The translations under genes were made by a program, and so were the position numbers. The notes beneath the pieces are model-generated. The model had not been told where the DNA came from. It did not search any database and was given only the letters and a program-made list of their open reading frames with translations. From Dehalococcoidia bacterium (GTDB lineage: Bacteria > Chloroflexota > Dehalococcoidia > SZUA-161), in assembly GCA_004376205.1 (NCBI GenBank), contig SOKG01000164.1, positions 1 through 47,837 on the forward strand: a stretch of DNA of 47,837 nucleotides, in the 5' to 3' direction. Shown piece after piece: positions 41,100-47,837 of the stretch; the first letter of the stretch is position 1; every line of letters begins with the position of its first letter.

Positions 41100-41517
41100 C
41101 ACCAAAGCCTCCGATATCGAGCGGGAGTGGTGGGTTATGGATGCCTCGGGGAAAATCTTGGGCAGGTTGGCATCGGAGGTTGCAAGGCTGCTCAAGGGTA
41201 AACATAAGCCGATCTACTCGCCCCATCTCGATGTCGGCGACTATGTTGTTGTGGTAAATGCGGCTAAAGTGAGGGTAACGGGCAACAAGCTCACCCAGAA
41301 GATTTACTATCGTCATTCCCAATATCCGGGAGGTCTGAAAAGCACCAGCCTGAAAAGGATGATGGAGACTTATCCCACCAGGGTAATCGAGCATGCGGTA
41401 AAGGGCATGTTGCCGCACAATCGGCTGGGTGCTGCCATGTTTAAGAAGCTTAAGGTCTATCCTGGGGCTGAGCATCCCCATCAGGCCCAGGTTAAGGTGA
41501 CCGAGAAGGAGAGTTAG
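41086..41517 (+). CDS. rplM: 50S ribosomal protein L13
   Basis: An early 50S assembly protein. DIEREWWVMDASGKILGRLA, GDYVVVVNAAKVRVTGNKL and AVKGMLPHNRLGAAMFKKLK are standard; 143 aa. The start overlaps truA by 14 bases. rpsI follows after one base. Confidence 0.98.
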   Translation: MRTYSTKASDIEREWWVMDASGKILGRLASEVARLLKGKHKPIYSPHLDVGDYVVVVNAAKVRVTGNKLTQKIYYRHSQYPGGLKSTSLKRMMETYPTRVIEHAVKGMLPHNRLGAAMFKKLKVYPGAEHPHQAQVKVTEKES

Positions 41518-41518
41518 C

Positions 41519-41914
41519 TTGAGCGAGCAAGCCTATTTTCGTGGCACAGGGCGAAGAAAGACAGCAGTGGCTCAGGTGAGGCTGATGGCAGGCAACGGCG
41601 CCATCATAGTCAATGGTAAGCCGTTCGAGGATATTTTCGGCATACCGCGGTTGCAGTCTACCATCCTTGAGCCGCTCAGGGTTACCGACACCCTGGATAA
41701 ATTCAATGCTATAGTCAAAGTAGGAGGTGGCGGCATCTCAGCTCAGGCCGGAGCCATTTGCCATGGCATAAGCCGTGCCCTGCTCATAATGGATGAAAGC
41801 CTTAGGCCGCTCCTTCGCAGCCACGGGCTACTCACCAGGGACGCCCGAGCGAAGGAACGGAAGAAGTACGGGCTGAAGAGGGCTCGCAAGGCACGCCAGT
41901 ACCGCAAGAGATAG
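41519..41914 (+). CDS. rpsI: 30S ribosomal protein S9
   Basis: The S9 C-terminal tail reaches the P-site tRNA. FRGTGRRKTAVAQVRLM, VKVGGGGISAQAGAICHGIS and the basic end KKYGLKRARKARQYRKR are diagnostic; 131 aa. The start is TTG at 41519 with AAGGAG upstream. Last gene of the ribosomal cluster. Confidence 0.98.
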   Translation: MSEQAYFRGTGRRKTAVAQVRLMAGNGAIIVNGKPFEDIFGIPRLQSTILEPLRVTDTLDKFNAIVKVGGGGISAQAGAICHGISRALLIMDESLRPLLRSHGLLTRDARAKERKKYGLKRARKARQYRKR

Positions 41915-41922
41915 TATCTGCT

Positions 41923-42053
41923 GAATAGAGCGTACACAAGCTGACTTTGATGTGCTCTTTGGGCAACTTGCCTGGAGGGCACATTTTGTACTGAGCAAGC
42001 TAGGGGCAATTGCCCTCCAGTTCCCCCAGTGCGGAACAGCAGGGGCTCTATTC
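41923..42053. other. Nested inverted repeats between convergent rpsI and reductase genes
   Basis: The spacer is bounded by GAATAGAGC (41923-41931) and GCTCTATTC (42045-42053). Inside it is a second 9-bp inverted repeat TGGAGGGCA (41973-41981) / TGCCCTCCA (42011-42019), plus small palindromes GGCAACTTGCC (41962-41972) and GGGCAATTGCCC (42004-42015). It could act as a two-way transcription stop, but no T-run follows any stem. The outer right arm covers the stop codon of the reductase gene. Confidence 0.5.
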
Positions 42054-42614
42054 TTGGGCTAGCCTTTTGCCCAGTTCAAACGCGTCTGATAGCGCGGTTG
42101 GGTGCTCCTTGATCTCGCCTCTGTCATCAACACCACGGACGAGCAGTTCCTCGGCATAGTCGACGCCGATAGCCTGGAAGAAGTATTTCACCGTCAATAT
42201 AGAGCCATCAAATAGCTGCTTGCCCCTGGTGGCTCCTACAGCGATAAATGCCCCCCTTCTCGCAGAGTCTGGCGGGCTCTGCTTGAGGACGTATCTTCTT
42301 GCCCACAGTGCCTGGCAACGATCGATGAGCGCCTTTACCTGGGCGGTAATGCCGTAGAAAAACATGGGTGAGGCAACTATCACAATATCTGCCTCGAGGA
42401 GCTTGGGATATATGTCATCCATATCGTCTCGAATGACACAATTGCCGTCCCTGAGGCAACCATAGTATTCTCGGCACGGGGCTATCTTGAGCTTATCGAC
42501 CATGATCTTCTCGGTCTCTGCTCCTTGGCTCTGTGCTCCCCTGAAGGCCTCGTCCAGCAATAGGTCCGTATTACCGCTTATCCTCGGGCTTCCCATGATG
42601 CCCAGTGCCTTCAA
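42048..42614 (-). CDS. Flavodoxin-fold NAD(P)H-dependent FMN reductase family protein
   Basis: A flavodoxin-like protein of 188 aa. ALGIMGSPRISGNTDLLLDE (phosphate-binding loop), VASPMFFYGITAQVKALIDR and the aromatic segment ALWARRY are typical of the NADPH-dependent FMN reductase / iron-sulfur flavoprotein group. Three cysteines (PCREYYGC-LRDGNC, near 47-58) resemble but do not match the compact cluster motif of iron-sulfur flavoproteins, so Fe-S binding is uncertain. TTG at 42614 is preferred because GGAGGT lies four bases before it; a TTG at 42626 is possible. The substrate is unknown. Confidence 0.87.
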   Translation of the reverse strand: MKALGIMGSPRISGNTDLLLDEAFRGAQSQGAETEKIMVDKLKIAPCREYYGCLRDGNCVIRDDMDDIYPKLLEADIVIVASPMFFYGITAQVKALIDRCQALWARRYVLKQSPPDSARRGAFIAVGATRGKQLFDGSILTVKYFFQAIGVDYAEELLVRGVDDRGEIKEHPTALSDAFELGKRLAQE

Positions 42615-42647
42615 GTGTACCTCCAAGCCTCGTTAACTACAATAGCA

Positions 42648-42676
42648 ATACTAGGCACATGCTATCTGGTTGTCAA
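42648..42676 (-). promoter_or_regulatory. Promoter for the FMN reductase gene
   Basis: Minus strand TTGACA (42671-42676, perfect), 17-base spacer, TAGTAT (42648-42653). The start is expected near 42641, about 27 bases before the TTG codon. Confidence 0.75.
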
Positions 42677-42721
42677 CAAACGTAGGCGTTGAGCCGAGAG
42701 CTGAACACTTGTGATTAGGCT

Positions 42722-42750
42722 TTGCTATTAGCAACCCGAAAGTTTATAAT
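42722..42750 (+). promoter_or_regulatory. Promoter for the HD-domain gene
   Basis: TTGCTA (42722-42727), 17-base spacer, TATAAT (42745-42750, perfect). The predicted start is near 42757, about 35 bases before the ATG. It is divergent from the reductase promoter and may also serve nnrD. Confidence 0.75.
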
Positions 42751-42791
42751 CTTGCATCGGCTGGTCGTCAGAGCGAAGGGGGTGCACCAAA

Positions 42792-43358
42792 ATGCAGGAA
42801 CACACACCGACATATGATGAAGCGCTGTCCCTTCTCAAGGAGTTTAACGACAGTGAAAGCCTGTTGAAGCATGCCTATTGCGTTGAGGGAGTGATGCGCT
42901 ACATGGCCCGTAAGATGGGAGAGGATGAGGAGAAGTGGGGCATCATTGGACTGGTGCATGACCTGGACTATGGACGTTTTCCGGAGCAGCACTGCAAGAA
43001 ATCGCAGGAGATATTGGAGGAACGTGGTTGGCCGAAGGAGTACGTACGAGCGATTGTATCTCACGGATGGGGCATTTGCAGTGACGTTGAGCCGCAAACT
43101 AGTATGGAGAAGACGCTTTATGCTGTCGATGAACTGACTGGGCTCATTACAGCAGTGGCCATAATCCGACCATCGAAAACCGTGGCGGACCTGGAGGTAA
43201 AGTCGGTGATGAAGAAATGGAAGGACAGGTCATTCGCTGCAGGTGTAAACCGCTCGGTAATTGAGAAGGGGACAGCGATGTTAGGTGTGGAGCTGGGAGA
43301 TCTGGTCGGCGACGTGATTATGGGTATGCGCGAGGTAGCTGACAGGATAGGGCTTTAG
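42792..43358 (+). CDS. HD-domain hydrolase
   Basis: 188 residues with the metal-dependent HD signature: His27 (LLKHAYCV), His56-Asp57 (GLVHDLDYG), His91 (IVSHGWG) and Asp113 (AVDELTG). Such proteins are often phosphohydrolases of nucleotides or related compounds; small stand-alone members of this type are usually annotated only as HDIG-domain proteins. It lies 30 bases before nnrD in the same direction, so a link with nucleotide or cofactor clean-up is possible but inferred only from position. Confidence 0.88.
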   Translation: MQEHTPTYDEALSLLKEFNDSESLLKHAYCVEGVMRYMARKMGEDEEKWGIIGLVHDLDYGRFPEQHCKKSQEILEERGWPKEYVRAIVSHGWGICSDVEPQTSMEKTLYAVDELTGLITAVAIIRPSKTVADLEVKSVMKKWKDRSFAAGVNRSVIEKGTAMLGVELGDLVGDVIMGMREVADRIGL

Positions 43359-43388
43359 GAGAGGAAAATGAGGACGGAGGATTAGCGA

Positions 43389-44963
43389 ATGAAAGTAAGC
43401 CGAGTTGAGGAGATGAGGAATCTGGACCGCAGGGCCACGGAGGAGTTTGGCATCACCGAGCAGATTCTGATGGAAAATGCGGGTGAGGCCTCGTATTTTG
43501 TCATTTTGAAGGAAATTGGCGTGAAGGGGAGGAGGTTTGTCCTTCTCTGCGGCGTTGGTAACAACGGAGGGGATGGATTTGTGGTCGGCAGGAAGATTCA
43601 CTCGATGGGTGGAGAGGCAAGGGTCTTTCTGCTGGGAGACAGGGATAAGCTGAGCGGAGCTGCAAAGAGCAATTTTGACATCATTTCCAGGATGCCAATA
43701 GAGGTCCACGACGTCGAGTCGATCGACCAACTGGAAGGAGCTACATTCCACTGCGATGCCATCGTCGATGCCATATTCGGAACCGGTCTCATGAGGGAGA
43801 CCTCAGGAATATATAAGGATGCCATTGAGTTGATAAATGAGAGCAAGAAAAAGGTTTTCAGCCTCGACATCCCTTCGGGCGTAAACGGTGATACGGGGGA
43901 GGTGATGGGCGCGGCTGTACAGAGCGACTACACTATAAGCTATGGACTTCCCAAAGTAGGCAACATGCTCTATCCGGGCTTCGACTTATGCGGCAAGCTC
44001 TACGTATCTCATATTTCCTTCCCCCCGTCGCTTTGTGAAGCAGATTCCATAAAAGTCCATGTAAATGATCTTGTCAGACTCCCTCAAAGGTATAAGGACA
44101 CTCATAAAGGGAGCTATGGCAGGGCTCTCTTCATCTCCGGCTCTTCAAGCTACTTTGGCGCGCCTTATTTCTCAGCTCTTTCCTTTCTCAAAGCTGGCGG
44201 GGGGCTTTCTTACCTTGCCACACCGCAGTCCCTCTCACCATTCTTGGCAAGCAAAGGAAGCGAGGTAGTCTTTCTTCCTCAGAGAGAGACGGGTTCGGGA
44301 AGTCTAGCCCTGGAAAGCAAGGAGGAACTCCTGGAGTTCTCGAAGAGTGTAAACATGGTCATTCTGGGCCCTGGCCTCTCTCTGGACTCGGAGACTCAGG
44401 AGTTGGTGAGGGAACTGGCGAAGCGGATCGAGGTCCCTTTGCTCATAGACGGCGATGGGATCACCGCAATCGCTGGCGAGATAGAGCTTGTCAGAGCGAG
44501 GGAGGCACCGACGATACTTACGCCACACAGCGGCGAGATGGCCCGGATCACCAAGATGGGAGTAAGTGAAGTAGACAAAGATAGGATAAATGTGCTTCAG
44601 GAAACGGCCAGGGAGTTGAACGCTATCATTGTGCTCAAAGGAGCCCACTCGCTCATAGGCTACCCCGATGAGACGGTGTACATCAACACCAGCGGGAACC
44701 CTGGAATGGCCACGGCTGGAAGTGGGGATGCACTCACCGGTGCAATTGCAGCCATGTATGGGCTGGGATTACCCATTGGGGAGGCTGTGAGAATGGGTGT
44801 CTTTATGCATGGACTCTCCGGGGACTTGGCCGCTGGAGAAAAGGGGGAGGACGGCATAACAGCGCAGGACATCGTGGATTATCTGCCTAACGCCTTGAGA
44901 TATTACCGCGCGAACTTCGAGGAACTCTCAGAAAACTTCTATGAAAGCATCTATGTAGTATAG
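43389..44963 (+). CDS. nnrD: Bifunctional NAD(P)HX epimerase / ADP-dependent NAD(P)HX dehydratase
   Basis: Repairs hydrated NADH and NADPH. The N-terminal epimerase half (about 1-215) shows MENAGEASYFVI, GVGNNGGDGFVVGR (55-68) and SLDIPSGVNGDTG; the C-terminal dehydratase half (about 230-505) shows GSYGRALFISGSSSYFGAP, TPHSGEMARI and the GSGDALTGAIAAM catalytic loop. The 524-aa length is normal for the fused form. GAGGATTAG precedes the ATG. The 42-base gap to the convergent transglutaminase gene has a 6-bp stem without a T-run. Confidence 0.96.
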   Translation: MKVSRVEEMRNLDRRATEEFGITEQILMENAGEASYFVILKEIGVKGRRFVLLCGVGNNGGDGFVVGRKIHSMGGEARVFLLGDRDKLSGAAKSNFDIISRMPIEVHDVESIDQLEGATFHCDAIVDAIFGTGLMRETSGIYKDAIELINESKKKVFSLDIPSGVNGDTGEVMGAAVQSDYTISYGLPKVGNMLYPGFDLCGKLYVSHISFPPSLCEADSIKVHVNDLVRLPQRYKDTHKGSYGRALFISGSSSYFGAPYFSALSFLKAGGGLSYLATPQSLSPFLASKGSEVVFLPQRETGSGSLALESKEELLEFSKSVNMVILGPGLSLDSETQELVRELAKRIEVPLLIDGDGITAIAGEIELVRAREAPTILTPHSGEMARITKMGVSEVDKDRINVLQETARELNAIIVLKGAHSLIGYPDETVYINTSGNPGMATAGSGDALTGAIAAMYGLGLPIGEAVRMGVFMHGLSGDLAAGEKGEDGITAQDIVDYLPNALRYYRANFEELSENFYESIYVV

Positions 44964-45005
44964 CAGCAAATCTGTACGGCTTTGCACGCTGAACCTGATG
45001 GGGGT

Positions 45006-45584
45006 TCAAGGGCCTCTCACTACCTCCAACCAACGGTTGAGTTCACTATAGAACGCGAGTGACTTCTCGTCATATTGTGCCGGCATAAGAGATGCCTCAG
45101 AGGGATGATAGATCTGTTCTTCACCACAAGGATTTATGGGGAGCACTGTATCACTAGCGCCATCCCATTCCTCGTTCACATGTAGACCCAATTTCTTGAG
45201 CCCGGGATCCACTGTGGCATCCACGAGAACGAGTTTTCCATCTATATCCACCATGCAGGCCAGGTGATGACTTGTGGGCAGCTCTCTGGCCAGACTTATG
45301 AGCTGAGGCGGATAGTCTATTTCAACCTCGTCCCATCTGAAGGGATAGACTGCATATAAAACTTGCATTCCAAGTCTTTGATACATATCGCAGAGGAGAA
45401 AGTGCTTTGGCGTGCATGAGCCTTTCCCGAGGTTGAGTATTTCTACATATCTTTTGGAATCAGCAAGCTCGGGAATAGTGGCGTAAGGTATGTCTCTTAT
45501 CCTCTCGAAGATGCTCACCCTCGCCTCGACGGCGTTTTTCCCCTCGGTCCACTCCCTGAGCTTTTCCTCAATAACCTCAGCCAT
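45006..45584 (-). CDS. Transglutaminase-like cysteine hydrolase
   Basis: A 192-aa protein with a likely papain/transglutaminase-type triad: Cys57 in LGKGSCTPKHFLL, His106 or His107 in PTSHHLACMVDIDG, and Asp122 in LVLVDATVDPG. There is no signal peptide or membrane span, so it is probably cytoplasmic. The function could be a protease, amidase or transferase; it cannot be decided here. The frame is open upstream to a TTG at 45647, but ATG 45584, 13 bases after the CBS gene stop, is the likelier start even though no clear Shine-Dalgarno is seen. It is the second gene of a two-gene unit with the CBS protein. Confidence 0.75.
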   Translation of the reverse strand: MAEVIEEKLREWTEGKNAVEARVSIFERIRDIPYATIPELADSKRYVEILNLGKGSCTPKHFLLCDMYQRLGMQVLYAVYPFRWDEVEIDYPPQLISLARELPTSHHLACMVDIDGKLVLVDATVDPGLKKLGLHVNEEWDGASDTVLPINPCGEEQIYHPSEASLMPAQYDEKSLAFYSELNRWLEVVRGP

Positions 45585-45597
45585 GATCAAGAAGAAA

Positions 45598-46239
45598 TCA
45601 GCGCGCCCTTCTTTCGACAGTAAAGCCCAGCAGGCGCAACTCCGCAATCAGGTTTGTGGGATCCTCTGAACTCAGATGGACGACGAAGCTATTTGCTTCT
45701 CGCTCAGGTATAGGAAGCATGAACATGGTTATTACATCCAGGCCGAGTTTGTTTATGGCAGCGACCACCCTTTCAACATCTCTAGTCCCTTGACAGTTCC
45801 GGATCACAAGCCGGGAGCCGGGGTCATCTATTCCCAAGATAGGGTTCAGGATCTTGTAGAAGAAATCGTTAGTAGTGGCTATTCCGACAAGCCTGCCGTC
45901 ATCCACCACGAGCAGGGCTCCCACTTTCTTCTGCTGCGCCAGCGTCACCGCCTCCTCCACTGTGGCATCAGGGCTGACCGTTACCAGTTCCTTGACCATG
46001 ACCTCCTTGACTGTAACCTTGTTCAATAGACGGGTGATATCATGAATGTTGAAGCTGTCAAGCCGGGAAGGAGCAGCCCTGTCGAGCGCATCGCGGGTGA
46101 CTATGCCTATCAATAGTCCCTTATCTACTACAGGCAAGCGACGCAGGCGACGGGCATCCATTATCCTTCTGGCCTCAGCGAGTGACGTACTGCTGGGGAT
46201 GGTAGTGACGTTGCAGGTCATTACATCGCTCATAAACAT
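45598..46239 (-). CDS. CBS-domain pair with C-terminal ACT-like domain
   Basis: 213 residues. CBS1 covers about 1-60 (DVMTCNVTTIPSSTSLAEAR, then RLPVVDKGLLIGIVTRDAL) and CBS2 about 75-135 (KEVMVKELVTVSPDATVEEA, then ALLVVDDGRLVGIATTNDFF). A C-terminal ACT-like region (about 142-210) follows. This layout resembles AcuB-type sensors that bind adenine nucleotides. With no catalytic domain it is probably a regulator, perhaps of the transglutaminase-like protein encoded next. GGAGG lies six bases before the ATG. Confidence 0.88.
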   Translation of the reverse strand: MFMSDVMTCNVTTIPSSTSLAEARRIMDARRLRRLPVVDKGLLIGIVTRDALDRAAPSRLDSFNIHDITRLLNKVTVKEVMVKELVTVSPDATVEEAVTLAQQKKVGALLVVDDGRLVGIATTNDFFYKILNPILGIDDPGSRLVIRNCQGTRDVERVVAAINKLGLDVITMFMLPIPEREANSFVVHLSSEDPTNLIAELRLLGFTVERRAR

Positions 46240-46307
46240 TGCCGGCCTCCGTTGTAGTAACTACCTGTCTCTTATGACCCCGGTGGGATACGGTCTTGTG
46301 TAGTCGA

Positions 46308-46337
46308 ATTCTATGCTCTAAAGGAATAGCGTGTCAA
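46308..46337 (-). promoter_or_regulatory. Promoter for the CBS/transglutaminase-like unit
   Basis: Minus strand TTGACA (46332-46337, perfect), 18-base spacer, TAGAAT (46308-46313). The start is expected near 46301, about 60 bases before the CBS ATG. Confidence 0.7.
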
Positions 46338-46396
46338 GGGCCTGTACTCGTCCGTCCACTTGTTGACATAACTCTAGGCGGGGATAGACCTGGGGA

Positions 46397-47092
46397 TTAC
46401 CGGGCTTCTAGCGCCTGCTTTTCAACAGACGCAGCAACACTCTCAGGAGGTGTCAACGTCTTGATAGGTGTGAGCCTCAGGTGGAAATCAACCTCATATG
46501 TTTTCACTTCCACGAATGCCAGGTTCTTCACAGCATACTCTAATGCCGAGTCTGTCTTTTTGGTGATTATTATTCCTCTAACGTTCTGACTTTCGGCAGC
46601 GACCTTCTCCCTGACCCAGCTAGCGTATCGCAGGAGTTGTCCCACCGTGGAATCGCTGGTATCTCCTCTCTTCAATTGAATTATGACTAAATCGTTTGTG
46701 TCTCTATCGCGTGCCAGGAAATCTATAGTCCAAGCCCCTGCCGGAAATCGCCTGCCGCCGTGCCTGTCGGTTTGGTAGAGTTCGAGTGCTGAGCCCCAAT
46801 CAATACTCGACCAGTTCCGATAAATGAATTCCTCCAGGCTGTAGAATCCCACACGCCAGGTCCAGTGCGCAACTCGTGCGTTGAAGTCAAACTTATCCTG
46901 TGGAAACTTGGCAGTCAACAGGACAGCGAAATAGGACAGGACATTAGCAACTATAAATACGAGTGCTAGTAGTGTAAGGACGACAAGACGTGGAGTGAGC
47001 AATAACCACTTGAGAAGCGATAGCCAGAATGACGGCCGTTCTTTGAGCCGCCCGCTGTCGAAGACTGAGAGGATCCCTATTTCTTGTGCCAT
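46397..47092 (-). CDS. Membrane-anchored NucS-like PD-(D/E)XK protein (DUF4389-like fusion)
   Basis: 231 residues in two parts. Residues 1-80 have a hydrophobic span at about 28-62 and a FWLSLLKWLLLTPRLVV-type segment with LTAKFPQDKFDFNARVAHWT, resembling DUF4389 membrane proteins. Residues 85-200 resemble the NucS-type restriction-endonuclease fold: LEEFIYRNWSSIDWGSALEL, WTIDFLARDRDTNDLVIIQL (Asp124), K141 and GQLLRYASWV. The usual (E/D)xK reads QLK here, so the metal site is changed at one acidic ligand. The nuclease part should face the cytoplasm if the helix is an anchor. ATG 47092 has AAGGAGG six bases upstream. Target unknown. Confidence 0.78.
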   Translation of the reverse strand: MAQEIGILSVFDSGRLKERPSFWLSLLKWLLLTPRLVVLTLLALVFIVANVLSYFAVLLTAKFPQDKFDFNARVAHWTWRVGFYSLEEFIYRNWSSIDWGSALELYQTDRHGGRRFPAGAWTIDFLARDRDTNDLVIIQLKRGDTSDSTVGQLLRYASWVREKVAAESQNVRGIIITKKTDSALEYAVKNLAFVEVKTYEVDFHLRLTPIKTLTPPESVAASVEKQALEAR

Positions 47093-47147
47093 ACCCCACC
47101 TCCTTAGTTGCATGCCATAAGCGGGATCTCCAATAACTGCTGTGGCA

Positions 47148-47176
47148 ATGCTAGTCTACTGCTCTCCGTCTGTCAA
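47148..47176 (-). promoter_or_regulatory. Promoter for the NucS-like fusion gene
   Basis: Minus strand TTGACA (47171-47176, perfect), 17-base spacer, TAGCAT (47148-47153). The start is expected near 47141, about 49 bases before the ATG. Confidence 0.7.
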
Positions 47177-47223
47177 GCTCTCTCGGTTACATGAAATAGT
47201 GGATTGTTCGAACTATAAGCCTT

Positions 47224-47250
47224 TTGAGATCAGCATACGTCCTGTATAAT
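47224..47250 (+). promoter_or_regulatory. Possible promoter for the DUF89 gene
   Basis: A perfect TATAAT at 47245-47250, with TTGAGA at 47224-47229 but only 15 bases between them. It would give a leader of under 10 bases. Confidence 0.45.
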
Positions 47251-47265
47251 ATAAACGGCAGGGAT

Positions 47266-47837
47266 ATGAAAGCTACCGAGGAATGCTACTACTGCTTGGA
47301 GAGGCTCCTGCGTCAGGCTGCTGAGCTGGCTACCGAGGAGCCCGAGTTGAGGACGAAGGTTATAGAGGAAGGGCTCGTGCTGCTAGACCGCGAGTTCTCC
47401 ACAGATAAGACCTCCATCGCTACTGCCACGCCCCTGCACCGCCTGGTCAGGGCGCTAACCGGCAATGCCGATCCCTACCACAGGATCAAGGAAGCGGAGT
47501 TGGGGATGGCCGCAGAGCTTCAACGGAGCTTGCAGCACAATCCCGAAGGAGACCTCAGGAACTGCCTTGTCTTCGCTGTTCGGGGAAACACCATAGATTT
47601 CTTCAGAGACGTCAGCGGGATCCTGGAGGAAATGGGGGAACCGGTAGAGTTTGTCATCGATGACATAGTGAAGCTGGAGGGAGAGCTGGAAGGGGCAAAG
47701 AGCATCCTTTATCTGGCGGACAACGCCGGGGAGGTACCCTTCGACCTGCCTCTGGTGAATAGGCTGGGAGGTTACGTCACCGTCACCTATGTGGTGAAAG
47801 AGTCACCCGTCCAAGACGACATCACTCTCGCCGATGT
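47266..47837 (+). CDS. DUF89 (ARMT1-like) damage-control phosphatase, partial
   Basis: The frame is open from ATG 47266 to the window edge (190 codons), so the 3' end is missing. N-terminal CYYCLERLLRQAAELA with paired cysteines, FAVRGNTIDFFRD and ILYLADNAGEVPFDLPLV match the DUF89 family of metal-dependent phosphatases, which remove harmful phosphorylated metabolites. AGGGAT precedes the ATG. It is close to nnrD, another metabolite-repair gene, although three oppositely oriented genes lie between them. Confidence 0.85.
   Translation, partial: MKATEECYYCLERLLRQAAELATEEPELRTKVIEEGLVLLDREFSTDKTSIATATPLHRLVRALTGNADPYHRIKEAELGMAAELQRSLQHNPEGDLRNCLVFAVRGNTIDFFRDVSGILEEMGEPVEFVIDDIVKLEGELEGAKSILYLADNAGEVPFDLPLVNRLGGYVTVTYVVKESPVQDDITLAD

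Noticed and set aside
44990..45008. Terminator between nnrD and the transglutaminase-like gene
   Set aside because: TGAACC/GGTTCA forms a 6-bp stem but has no T-run on either strand and overlaps a stop codon.
46363..46395. Plus-strand promoter starting with TTGACA
   Set aside because: No acceptable -10 hexamer lies 15-19 bases downstream, and no plus-strand gene follows.
1..47837. CRISPR arrays, toxin-antitoxin pairs, prophage or insertion sequences
   Set aside because: No regularly spaced direct repeats, transposase, integrase or phage genes were found; the only repeats seen are the short palindromes listed.

Overview
The window is a dense bacterial housekeeping region with translation, DNA repair, MEP isoprenoid and fatty-acid genes. 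GTG and TTG starts are common and genes are tightly packed or overlapping. I infer a Chloroflexota bacterium, most likely Dehalococcoidia-like. The grounds are the gene order (recA-recX-rny-ymdB; tRNA-tuf-rpmG-secE-nusG-rplKA-rplJL; a complete S10-spc-alpha cluster), a four-cysteine insert in EF-Tu, and a thiolase plus HMG-CoA-synthase/DUF35 pair of a kind common in that group. This placement is from memory of families, not from a search. No CRISPR array, insertion sequence, prophage or rRNA gene is visible.

Left arm (1-21785, almost all minus strand; transcription runs from high to low coordinates). Three transcription units can be proposed. (1) recA-recX-rny-ymdB-PHP phosphoesterase-fabZ-zinc-ribbon membrane protein, from a promoter at 17637-17665. 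(2) A YacL-like PIN-TRAM protein-ispD-ispF-cysS, from a promoter at 11637-11665. (3) tRNA-Thr(TGT)-tRNA-Tyr(GTA)-tRNA-Thr(GGT)-tuf-rpmG-secE-nusG-rplK-rplA, from a near-consensus promoter at 7822-7850 whose -35 box contains the cysS stop codon. This leads into an unexpected two-gene acyl-CoA module (HMGS-like/DUF35 fusion and thiolase), then rplJ-rplL behind an L10-type leader with an attenuator hairpin. dnaE is transcribed leftward and ogt rightward, and the two genes overlap tail to tail.

Right arm (22089-41914, plus strand). The str operon (rpsL, rpsG, fusA, without tuf) runs straight into the S10, spc and alpha clusters (rpsJ to rplQ), then truA, rplM and rpsI. It starts from a strong promoter at 21868-21896 and a leader of about 185 nt carrying two CUUG-loop hairpins that differ by one compensatory base-pair change. 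An 11-bp hairpin lies between rpsL and rpsG.

Right end (41915-47837) is the accessory part. It holds a flavodoxin-like reductase, an HD-domain protein, bifunctional NAD(P)HX repair enzyme NnrE/NnrD, a transglutaminase-like protein paired with a CBS/ACT protein, a membrane-anchored NucS-like nuclease fusion, and the start of a DUF89 damage-control phosphatase cut by the window edge. Most have recognisable promoters. The most unusual items are the catalytic-residue-poor HMGS/DUF35-thiolase module inside the L1-L10 gene pair, the structured str leader, and the DUF4389-like/PD-(D/E)XK fusion protein.
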